Shown here piece after piece: positions 8,564 to 13,807 of a stretch of 15,335 nt of DNA. How positions within the stretch are numbered: the stretch's first letter is position 1; every line of letters begins with the position of its first letter. A program made the translations under genes and the position numbers. The DNA comes from Paludibacteraceae bacterium (GTDB lineage Bacteria; Bacteroidota; Bacteroidia; Bacteroidales; Paludibacteraceae), in assembly GCA_017542915.1 (NCBI GenBank), contig JAFXWI010000026.1, forward strand, positions 1 to 15,335. Direction: 5' to 3'. Under the pieces are notes generated by a model. That model had not been told where the DNA came from, did no database searches, and saw nothing but the letters and a program-made list of their open reading frames with translations.

Positions 8564-8606
8564 CGATTTCCGATGAAGAGTCGTTTGAGCTGCCGATCGG
8601 AGATCG
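8564..8606 (+). promoter_or_regulatory. Stem-loop at the predicted 5' end of the DUF3078 mRNA
   Basis: CGATTTCCGAT (8564-8574) pairs with ATCGGAGATCG (8596-8606): 11 bp with a single U-G wobble and a 21-nt loop. The 5' arm begins at or within a base or two of the start of transcription predicted from the -7 box. Such 5'-terminal hairpins stabilise some outer-membrane protein mRNAs (E. coli ompA is the known case); that role here is inference. Confidence 0.5.
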
Positions 8607-8640
8607 AGAAAACAATAAACATTAACAAACAACATCGAAT

Positions 8641-9873
8641 ATGAAAAAGACATTTTTATCTGTAGCGATTTGCCTTATGGCGGCGCTTACAATCAATGCC
8701 CAGCAGGTGGACAAAGCAAAAGTGACCGGTAACGCGGAAGCAGCTGCTAAAGCCGGGAATGATCTCAAGAAGTTAGAGGAAGGTGAGAAGGCATGGAAAT
8801 TTGACGGAACGATCGGTCTCAATGCCGCTGCTACCGGACTCGTGAACTGGTCTGCCGGTGGTAAGAATAACGTGAACGCTATCGCTTATGCGAAACTCCA
8901 TCTGCTCTATCACAAGAATTCACTCGCTTGGGAAACCAATTTCGACACCGATTACGGAATGACTTGGATTGACCAAAAAGAAGACAAATTCCAGAAATCC
9001 AGCGATAATATCAAACTCGCGACGAAACTGGGCTGGGAGTTTAAGAAAAACTGGTATCTGACCGTTCTTGGTGGCTTCCAGAGCCAATACTCCCTCGGTC
9101 GTGAATACGTAGATGGCTACAACCCGGTTATCTCCAAATGGCTTGCTCCGTCGTACACCGATATCTCTGTCGGTATCGACTACAAGTACAGCTATAAAGG
9201 AGCTGACTTCTCGGTGTATCTCTCTCCGATCGCCGGTCGTATCACTACTGCTTATACCGGCAAGGCTTGGAATAAGAAATATACCGAAGAGGCTTTCGTT
9301 GCTATGGAGGATGCAGCTTTAGCAGCTGGTGAGATCACGCAGGCTGAGTACGATGCAGCGTTAGCTGACTATTCTTACGATGTACAAGTGGAAAATCACA
9401 ACGATCTTCGTACCAGACTGCAAGATACCTATGGTACCTATACTTATTCCAGAAATGGTGACAAGAAATTCCGTGACTTCCGTGCTGAGTTCGGTTTGAG
9501 CTTCAAGGGTGCTATCGCTTATACCTACAAGGATTTCAAACTGACCACTACGCTCGCTCTCTTCACCCCGTATCAGGGCAAAGGTTTTGACCGTAAAGAG
9601 GCATACGAGAAAGTGAACGGAGCTGGTTCATGGGATCTGCTTTCCGACGCAGAGCGTTATTTCAAGTATTCGAACAAGAATCGTTCCTTCGGTCATTTTG
9701 ATGTGGACTGGGATGTAGCGCTGAGCTATCAGTTCCTCAAATGTCTCCAAGTGACCCTTCAGACGAGTCTGAAATACTACCCGGGTGTCCTGATTGCCAA
9801 CAAGAACGGTGATGTAGCTGAGCGTTGCCAATTCAAGGGCGTCCTCGGTATCGGCGTTGGTTACAGCTTCTAA
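8641..9873 (+). CDS. DUF3078 family outer-membrane beta-barrel protein
   Basis: 410-residue protein of a Bacteroidota-specific family of unknown function. A Sec signal peptide (about 1-20, MKKTFLSVAICLMAALTINA before QQ) precedes a short charged helix (KAGNDLKKLEEGEKAW, about 37-52) and then alternating strands rich in aromatic residues: GLNAAATGLVNWSAGGKNNV, LAWETNFDTDYGMTWI, YTDISVGIDYKY, FSVYLSPIAG. It ends in VLGIGVGYSF, with the terminal phenylalanine typical of barrel proteins recognised by BamA. An Ala/Glu-rich segment (about 220-245) interrupts the strands and may be an extracellular loop. It has a strong promoter and a hairpin-bearing leader and appears monocistronic, 142 nt before the next gene, though I see no convincing terminator. 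Family call is good; no function is claimed. Confidence 0.9.
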   Translation: MKKTFLSVAICLMAALTINAQQVDKAKVTGNAEAAAKAGNDLKKLEEGEKAWKFDGTIGLNAAATGLVNWSAGGKNNVNAIAYAKLHLLYHKNSLAWETNFDTDYGMTWIDQKEDKFQKSSDNIKLATKLGWEFKKNWYLTVLGGFQSQYSLGREYVDGYNPVISKWLAPSYTDISVGIDYKYSYKGADFSVYLSPIAGRITTAYTGKAWNKKYTEEAFVAMEDAALAAGEITQAEYDAALADYSYDVQVENHNDLRTRLQDTYGTYTYSRNGDKKFRDFRAEFGLSFKGAIAYTYKDFKLTTTLALFTPYQGKGFDRKEAYEKVNGAGSWDLLSDAERYFKYSNKNRSFGHFDVDWDVALSYQFLKCLQVTLQTSLKYYPGVLIANKNGDVAERCQFKGVLGIGVGYSF

Positions 9874-9877
9874 TGAA

Positions 9878-9898
9878 CAATTATCAAATTACAATTAA
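9878..9898. repeat. Heptamer array just after the DUF3078 gene
   Basis: Three 7-bp units (caattat, caaatta, caattaa), starting 5 nt after the stop codon of the DUF3078 gene, followed by a diverged caaagct. Same A/T-rich class as the other arrays. Confidence 0.5.
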
Positions 9899-9979
9899 CA
9901 AAGCTTCCTAATGAGTTTTGTACCAAATTTTGAGAACCGTACGTATCTTGATAAATCGTACTCGACTCCCAAAGCCCTT

Positions 9980-10014
9980 TGTGAATTGTGAATTATAAAT
10001 TGTGAATTGTAAAT
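9980..10014. repeat. Heptamer array ending 1 nt before the coiled-coil gene start
   Basis: Five uninterrupted 7-bp units: tgtgaat (three copies), tataaat and tgtaaat. The array ends at 10014 and the ATG of the next gene is at 10016, so it forms the whole ribosome-binding region. The rest of the 142-bp spacer (9899-9979) shows only a 5-bp inverted repeat GTACG/CGTAC (9939-9961) and no convincing promoter. Confidence 0.85.
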
Positions 10015-10015
10015 C

Positions 10016-10291
10016 ATGCAGGCTCTCGACGATCTATCGCAAAATGTGCAACTCCTTCTGCAGCGTTACCAAGCGTTGCAGAAGGAGAATGTACAATTGC
10101 GTGAAGATGTCGATCTGCAGCGGCAGGAACTCATCCGTACACACGCTGACCTGCTGGACCTGCAGCAAAAGAACCGACGTTTAGCAACTGCTAACGCTCT
10201 CACTTCGGCGGAGACCAATGAGGAAGCACTCAAGCGTCTCAATGCCCTCATCGCACAACTCGATCGCGCCATCAATGCCCTCAAAAAATAG
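10016..10291 (+). CDS. Small coiled-coil protein, ZapB-like by context
   Basis: 91 residues, almost entirely helical: a glutamine- and leucine-rich coiled coil (about 5-58, LLLQRYQALQKENVQLRED) then a short break and a second amphipathic helix (69-91). No signal peptide, no membrane segment, no catalytic motif. In Bacteroidales a small coiled-coil gene commonly precedes zapA and rny, and the size resembles ZapB, a coiled-coil partner of ZapA at the division ring in E. coli. ZapB identity is inferred from size and position rather than from sequence. The gene is flanked by heptamer arrays on both sides and lies 29 nt before zapA. Confidence 0.8.
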   Translation: MQALDDLSQNVQLLLQRYQALQKENVQLREDVDLQRQELIRTHADLLDLQQKNRRLATANALTSAETNEEALKRLNALIAQLDRAINALKK

Positions 10292-10295
10292 AAAC

Positions 10296-10316
10296 TTTTA
10301 ATTTTTAATTTTTAAT
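10296..10316. repeat. Perfect heptamer array before zapA
   Basis: Three identical 7-bp units (ttttaat) occupy most of the 29-nt gap between the coiled-coil gene stop (10289-10291) and the zapA start at 10321, ending 4 nt before that start. Confidence 0.85.
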
Positions 10317-10320
10317 TTCC

Positions 10321-10611
10321 TTGTCTTCTGACAAACAACATATTAACTTGCATCTCGATGCCCACACCGTGGGTCTGGAGGTAGAGCGTGATCAAGAACC
10401 CAATTATCGCAAGGCTGCGGACTTGCTCAACAGGCGTTACCAATATTACCTTAAATTGCGACCAAACGCCTCCGCAGAACAATTATGGATGTATACTGCC
10501 CTCGAAGTGGCAGTGGCCCTACAGTCTGACGCACGGGAGAAATCGCTTGTTCCCGTGGAGAAAGAACTAAAAGCATTGAATGAACTAATTACAAACACGA
10601 TAAATCAATGA
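10321..10611 (+). CDS. zapA: Cell division protein ZapA
   Basis: 96-residue FtsZ-associated protein that promotes bundling of FtsZ filaments at the division site. The N-terminal beta-hairpin part ([20 protein letters not shown]) followed by [15 protein letters not shown] and a long C-terminal helix (about 48-93) is the ZapA layout. The start is TTG: no in-frame ATG or GTG lies between it and an upstream TAA (10306-10308), and only ATT offers an alternative. Codons immediately upstream are heptamer repeat. Its TGA overlaps the rny ATG (ATGA), so rny is translationally coupled. Confidence 0.9.
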   Translation: MSSDKQHINLHLDAHTVGLEVERDQEPNYRKAADLLNRRYQYYLKLRPNASAEQLWMYTALEVAVALQSDAREKSLVPVEKELKALNELITNTINQ

Positions 10612-12131
10612 TGACAGCAATTTTATTTGGAGTAGCAGGCCTCCTTCTCGGAGCCGGTATCTACTATCTCATCTCGCGTACCGCAGCTGCTAACTTACTC
10701 AAGAAAGCAGCAGAGGAAGCTGAGGTGATCAAGAAAAACAAGATTGTTGAGGCAAAAGAGAAATTTATCGCCCTAAAACTGGAGCACGACAATACAGTAC
10801 GTGAGCAGGACAAACGTATTCAACAGCATGAACAGCGTTTGAACCAACGCGAGCAGCAGCTCAATCAGCGTCAGGGTGAGATCCAACGATCCCTCAACGA
10901 AGTAAATCAAAAAACGCAAGCAGTAGAGCAACGCCAACAAGCGCTCGACTACAAGCAGCAAGAGGTGGACAAGATGCACCAACAGGCAGAGAAGCAATTG
11001 GAGCAACTCTCCGGGATGTCTGCTGAAGAAGCCAAGAAACAGCTTGTAGAAGCCCTCAAGGATGAAGCGAAGACTTCTGCTTTGTCCTATATCAATGAGA
11101 TCATGGACAATGCCCGTCTGGAGGCAAACAAAGAAGCCAAGAAAATCATCATCCAGACGATCCAGCGTGTGGCTTCGGAAACAGCCGCCGAGAGTACCGT
11201 CTCTGTCTTCCATATTGAGAATGACGAAGTCAAAGGACGTATCATCGGTCGTGAGGGACGTAACATCCGCGCACTCGAAGCCGCTACCGGTGTCGAGATC
11301 GTAGTGGACGATACACCCGAAGCAATCACCCTCTCTGCTTTCGATCCTGTACGCCGTGAGATAGCGCGTCTCGCTTTGCACCAACTCGTGCAAGACGGAC
11401 GTATTCACCCCGCACGTATCGAAGAGGTCGTAGCGAAAGTAACCAAACAAGTGGAGGACGAGATTGTCGAAGTGGGTAAACGTACGACCATCGACCTTGG
11501 TATCCATGGTCTGCATCCGGAGTTGGTGCGCCTCGTCGGTAAGATGAAATACCGTTCTTCCTATGGCCAGAACTTGCTCCAACACAGCCGTGAGACCGCT
11601 AACCTCTGTGCCGCTATGGCAGGTGAGTTAGGTCTGAATGTCAAGGCTGCTAAACGTGCCGGACTTCTCCACGATATCGGTAAAGTAGCCGATGATGATG
11701 TCGAACTGCCGCACGCAGAATTAGGTATGAAACTCTGTGAGAAATACGGAGAGAAACCCGATATCTGCAATGCGGTGGGTGCTCACCACGATGAGTGCGA
11801 GATGACCACCATCATCGCTCCTATCGTACAAGCCTGCGATGCGATCTCCGGTGCCCGTCCGGGTGCTCGTCGTGAGATCGTGGAGTCGTACGTAAAACGT
11901 CTCAACGATCTGGAGAACCTTGCTATGTCCTTCCCGGGCGTAGTGAAGACCTATGCCCTGCAGGCAGGACGTGAACTGCGTGTGATCGTCGGAGCCGATA
12001 AGATCTCCGATAAGGATACCGAACTCCTCTCCTTCGATCTCGCTAAGCGCATTCAGGACGAGATGACCTACCCGGGTCAGATCAAAGTGACCGTCATCCG
12101 TGAGGTCCGCGCCGTCAACGTCGCTAAATAG
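10608..12131 (+). CDS. rny: Ribonuclease Y
   Basis: Membrane-anchored endoribonuclease that starts mRNA decay. 507 residues, typical for the family. A single N-terminal transmembrane helix (about 3-22), a long Gln/Glu/Lys-rich coiled coil (about 25-180), a KH RNA-binding domain (about 195-260, with [10 protein letters not shown] at 210-219) and an HD phosphohydrolase domain with catalytic HD at 355-356 (LLHDIGKV), further metal-ligand candidates H326 and HH 393-394, and the family-typical [11 protein letters not shown] second ATG directly follows the first (MMTAIL), so the start could be 10611. It is last in the coiled-coil/zapA/rny run and ends at a bidirectional terminator. Confidence 0.97.
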   Translation: MMTAILFGVAGLLLGAGIYYLISRTAAANLLKKAAEEAEVIKKNKIVEAKEKFIALKLEHDNTVREQDKRIQQHEQRLNQREQQLNQRQGEIQRSLNEVNQKTQAVEQRQQALDYKQQEVDKMHQQAEKQLEQLSGMSAEEAKKQLVEALKDEAKTSALSYINEIMDNARLEANKEAKKIIIQTIQRVASETAAESTVSVFHIENDEVKGRIIGREGRNIRALEAATGVEIVVDDTPEAITLSAFDPVRREIARLALHQLVQDGRIHPARIEEVVAKVTKQVEDEIVEVGKRTTIDLGIHGLHPELVRLVGKMKYRSSYGQNLLQHSRETANLCAAMAGELGLNVKAAKRAGLLHDIGKVADDDVELPHAELGMKLCEKYGEKPDICNAVGAHHDECEMTTIIAPIVQACDAISGARPGARREIVESYVKRLNDLENLAMSFPGVVKTYALQAGRELRVIVGADKISDKDTELLSFDLAKRIQDEMTYPGQIKVTVIREVRAVNVAK

Positions 12132-12135
12132 TACT

Positions 12136-12164
12136 TGGTAAATGACCAAATGGTAAATGAAAGG
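12136..12164. repeat. Imperfect heptamer array between rny and trmN6 ends
   Basis: Blocks tggtaaa (12136-12142 and 12151-12157) separated by an 8-nt block and followed by tgaaagg. One block is a base too long, so the 7-bp register is broken. The unit matches the AAATGGT class found inside mfd. It adjoins the terminator hairpin. Confidence 0.45.
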
Positions 12165-12192
12165 ACTTCTGCCTCACAGGTAGAAGTCCTTT
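12160..12192. terminator. Bidirectional hairpin terminator between rny and trmN6
   Basis: AAAGGACTTCTGCCT (12160-12174) pairs with AGGTAGAAGTCCTTT (12178-12192) around a CAC loop: 15 bp with one G-U wobble. T-rich tracts follow on both strands (TTTGTTAATT on plus; TTTCATTTACC on minus). It serves convergent rny and trmN6, and its 3' arm overlaps the last codons and stop of trmN6. Confidence 0.85.
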
Positions 12193-12875
12193 GTTAATTC
12201 TTGGTACGCCTTAGATCGCCCGCCTTTGTCATCTTCCAAAACCAACGTATCTTCTTTAATTTTTAATTCGTAATTTTGAATTTTTAATTTCTCAAACTGT
12301 AGTAACGCTCGTCTTGCCGGTTTCGACTCCTTACTATATACGCGCGTTACGTGCGTGAGGAAGAGATTCTTGCTTGCCGCTATTTGTCGCATCTCCGACT
12401 CCTTATCTGCCGGAAGGATCAGCGCTAACTGCCCTCCCTCCCGCAACAAACGTGCGCTGTGATCAATCAGCTCTTCGTAACTCAAACTATCCGTGTGTCT
12501 CGCTAACTCACGCCCTTTGTCCGGATTCTTCAAACTATTCTGAAAATATGGCGGATTAGAAACAATCAAGTCGTACCCGTCTTCTTTCTTCCATTCTTGC
12601 AGACTCGATACAAACGCTTGTACGCCGTTTTCTATAGCTTGCTCCACTGCCGCCTCGTCGATGTCTATTCCCTCTACTTCCGCTTCAGGGAACCGCTGCA
12701 ACATCATCCGTGCAATCAATCCGCTTCCGGTGCCAACATCGAGAATTCTGAAATCTGAAATCTGAAATCTGACATCTTCCGTTTCCGCCCAGCATCCCAA
12801 CAGCACGCCATCGGTTCCGACCTTCATGGCGCACTTACTATCCTCTATATAAAACTGCTTGAACCGAAACGACAC
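12174..12875 (-). CDS. trmN6: tRNA1(Val) (adenine-37-N6)-methyltransferase
   Basis: SAM-dependent Rossmann methyltransferase (E. coli YfiC) that makes m6A37 in tRNA-Val. 233 residues. Diagnostic segments: FRFKQFYIEDSKCAMKVGTDGVLLG (start of protein; family motif CAMKVGTDG at 15-23), motif I ILDVGTGSG (44-52), DIDEAA, catalytic NPPY (107-110) and the family-typical RHTDSLSYEELI. The start is GTG; an in-frame TAA (12882-12884) inside a heptamer array lies just upstream, so no longer form is possible. Two heptamer arrays lie inside the gene, at residues about 34-43 (directly before motif I) and 197-206, both in regions where the E. coli enzyme appears shorter. Motifs are intact, so the enzyme is probably active. 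Confidence 0.93.
   Translation of the reverse strand: MSFRFKQFYIEDSKCAMKVGTDGVLLGCWAETEDVRFQISDFRILDVGTGSGLIARMMLQRFPEAEVEGIDIDEAAVEQAIENGVQAFVSSLQEWKKEDGYDLIVSNPPYFQNSLKNPDKGRELARHTDSLSYEELIDHSARLLREGGQLALILPADKESEMRQIAASKNLFLTHVTRVYSKESKPARRALLQFEKLKIQNYELKIKEDTLVLEDDKGGRSKAYQELTKDFYL
12255..12289. repeat. Heptamer array inside trmN6, C-terminal part
   Basis: Five uninterrupted 7-bp units on the plus strand: tttaatt (three copies), cgtaatt and ttgaatt. On the coding strand the unit is AATTAAA. It encodes KLKIQNYELKIKE (residues about 196-208), a lysine-rich stretch that repeats every seven residues. Confidence 0.85.
12743..12777. repeat. Heptamer array inside trmN6, before SAM motif I
   Basis: Five uninterrupted units on the plus strand: gaattct, gaaatct (three identical copies) and gacatct. 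Coding-strand unit CAGATTT, which has no stop in any frame and codes for a repeating RFQISDF. It encodes VRFQISDFRI, ending directly at the SAM-binding motif LDVGTGSG. Confidence 0.85.
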
Positions 12876-12880
12876 AAATT

Positions 12881-12922
12881 TTTAATTTTGAATTTTTAAT
12901 TCTTAATTCTTAATTTTTAATT
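12881..12922. repeat. Heptamer array spanning the ArsG-like gene end and the trmN6 upstream region
   Basis: Six uninterrupted 7-bp units on the plus strand: tttaatt (three copies), cttaatt (two) and ttgaatt (one). Its left edge is 5 nt upstream of the trmN6 GTG and its right part codes for the last residues (ELKIKN) and the stop codon (12903-12905) of the ArsG-like protein. It is the longest array in the window. Confidence 0.9.
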
Positions 12923-13634
12923 CACAATGGTGGTGTTCGCAGCAGTGATCGTGTTCCTGTGCCTCTATATAGCAATGGATAGCGAGATATACGCCCAAAA
13001 TGAGGAACAACACCGCACATATATGTCGGAACCATTTCTCGAAAGCGCCCATCTTGCTCGTAAGGTTGCCGATACTTACCGCGCTGTAACTTACTAACCA
13101 TGCAATCAGCATAATAGGCACACCGGTTCCTAAACTGAACACCACCGGCATGACCCAATTCCAAGTGCTCGGAAGGGTCAGCGTGATATCAATCATCGTC
13201 AGGAAATACACTAATCTGTGCGGACAGAAAGCGATCGCAAAGAATATACCCAAGATAAACGACCAGATCCAGCTCTCCTTGCTGTCTGTGTCTTTCAGCC
13301 ATTTGCTGATGCCGTGATCATGCTCATGGTGGTGGTGTCCGCTGAAGAGCAACACTACGCCGCAGATGAGCATGAACCCTGCCAATATCGGTTCGCCCCA
13401 ATGCGCCAACAGATGCTGAATACCGTCGGTCTGAGCCCCCGCAAGAAACGGAATACTCAGCAGAACATACGTTGCTAACTTACCCAAAACGAACATCAAC
13501 CCGTTCGTCAGAACGAGCTTTTTGTTGTTGATCTCCTTGTCTATATAGCCGATAGCAGTAATACTGGTCATCAGTGTGCAGGGATCCAGTATCGTCAGCA
13601 GACCTAATAGCAATGCAGTGAATAGTTGTACCAT
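12903..13634 (-). CDS. ArsG/CcdA-like membrane transport protein with His-rich tracts
   Basis: 243-residue integral membrane protein of the DsbD/CcdA-related group, closest in appearance to Bacteroidota proteins annotated as ArsG-family permeases. Six or so hydrophobic segments: 5-29, 42-65, 79-97, 121-147, 159-182, 203-221. Paired cysteine motifs LDPCT (16-20) and AFCPH (135-139) occupy the positions of the two CcdA/DsbD membrane cysteines; NGLMFVLGK, SLGTGVPIMLIAWLVS and EKWFRHICAVLFLILGVYL are family-like. A cytosolic or periplasmic loop GHHHHEHDHG (99-108) and a tail HDHCCEHHHC (228-237) suggest binding of a soft or transition metal. The substrate (metal, arsenical or reducing equivalents) cannot be assigned. 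The last residues and the stop codon come from a heptamer array. It has a strong promoter of its own and probably reads into trmN6, 27 nt downstream. Confidence 0.85.
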   Translation of the reverse strand: MVQLFTALLLGLLTILDPCTLMTSITAIGYIDKEINNKKLVLTNGLMFVLGKLATYVLLSIPFLAGAQTDGIQHLLAHWGEPILAGFMLICGVVLLFSGHHHHEHDHGISKWLKDTDSKESWIWSFILGIFFAIAFCPHRLVYFLTMIDITLTLPSTWNWVMPVVFSLGTGVPIMLIAWLVSYSAVSIGNLTSKMGAFEKWFRHICAVLFLILGVYLAIHCYIEAQEHDHCCEHHHCELKIKN

Positions 13635-13662
13635 AAATTGTCTTTCTTCTCAAAAAATCGTG

Positions 13663-13695
13663 CAAAGGTATAAAAAATTCTTTGAATACGCAAAT
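13663..13695 (-). promoter_or_regulatory. Promoter of the ArsG-like gene (extended type)
   Basis: On the minus strand ATTTGCGTAT (13686-13695), 15-nt spacer, TACCTTTG (13663-13670) then CA. The TTTG-to-TACCTTTG distance is 20 nt. The start of transcription should be about 20 nt before the ATG at 13634. Identical blocks and spacing occur at 8527-8559 and 13731-13763. Confidence 0.85.
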
Positions 13696-13730
13696 AATTG
13701 AACGAAAATTTGCATCTTTTTTATCTTTTC

Positions 13731-13763
13731 ATTTGCGTATGTCATTTTTTTGTAGTACCTTTG
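13731..13763 (+). promoter_or_regulatory. Promoter of the glycosyltransferase gene (extended type)
   Basis: ATTTGCGTAT (13731-13740), 15-nt spacer, TACCTTTG (13756-13763) then CA. Divergent from the ArsG-like promoter with 35 bp between the two -33 blocks. It places the start of transcription near 13769, which rules out translation from any codon before that and supports the ATG at 13808. Confidence 0.85.
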
Positions 13764-13776
13764 CAGCCGCAAAGGT
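13757..13776 (+). promoter_or_regulatory. Inverted repeat over the -7 box of the glycosyltransferase promoter
   Basis: ACCTTTGC (13757-13764) and GCAAAGGT (13769-13776) are perfect 8-bp inverted arms separated by AGCC. The left arm lies in the -7 box and the right arm spans the expected start of transcription. This could be an operator or a hairpin at the very 5' end of the transcript. The two other promoters of this type lack it. Confidence 0.45.
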
Positions 13777-13807
13777 TTTTAGAAACAATAGTACTTTGGT
13801 TAAGAAT

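Larger units (their letters stand above)
8298..8640. other. Divergent intergenic region (343 bp)
   Basis: Very A/T-rich spacer between the minus-strand T9SS gene and the plus-strand DUF3078 gene. It holds the promoters of both, a small CCCC/GGGG hairpin (8333-8346) in the T9SS gene leader, a C-run (8462-8468), and the leader stem-loop of the DUF3078 gene. I see no credible gene; a 61-codon minus-strand frame at 8443-8628 lies across the plus-strand promoter and has low-complexity content. Confidence 0.7.

Noticed and set aside
8443..8628. 61-codon minus-strand frame in the divergent spacer
   Set aside because: Low-complexity lysine/arginine-rich translation across a strong plus-strand promoter and leader; no supporting start context.
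9939..9961. Terminator hairpin after the DUF3078 gene
   Set aside because: Only a 5-bp stem (GTACG/CGTAC) with a 13-nt loop and no following T-run.
9874..10015. A promoter for the coiled-coil/zapA/rny run
   Set aside because: TTTG at 9917-9920 and a partial -7 match near 9944 are badly spaced and miss consensus bases; CCCTTTG at 9975-9981 lacks the TA. No promoter can be supported here.
10773..11585. Long antisense frame (270 codons) opposite rny
   Set aside because: It lies wholly over the well-conserved rny coding sequence; the product is a Leu/His/Asp-rich shadow of the coiled coil with no family resemblance.
12881..12922. CRISPR array
   Set aside because: Units are 7 bp in direct tandem with no unique spacers, and no cas genes are present.
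13682..13807. N-terminal extension of the glycosyltransferase from TTG 13682
   Set aside because: The extension contains the promoter at 13731-13763, and the protein family begins at MDISIIVPLFNE (ATG 13808).
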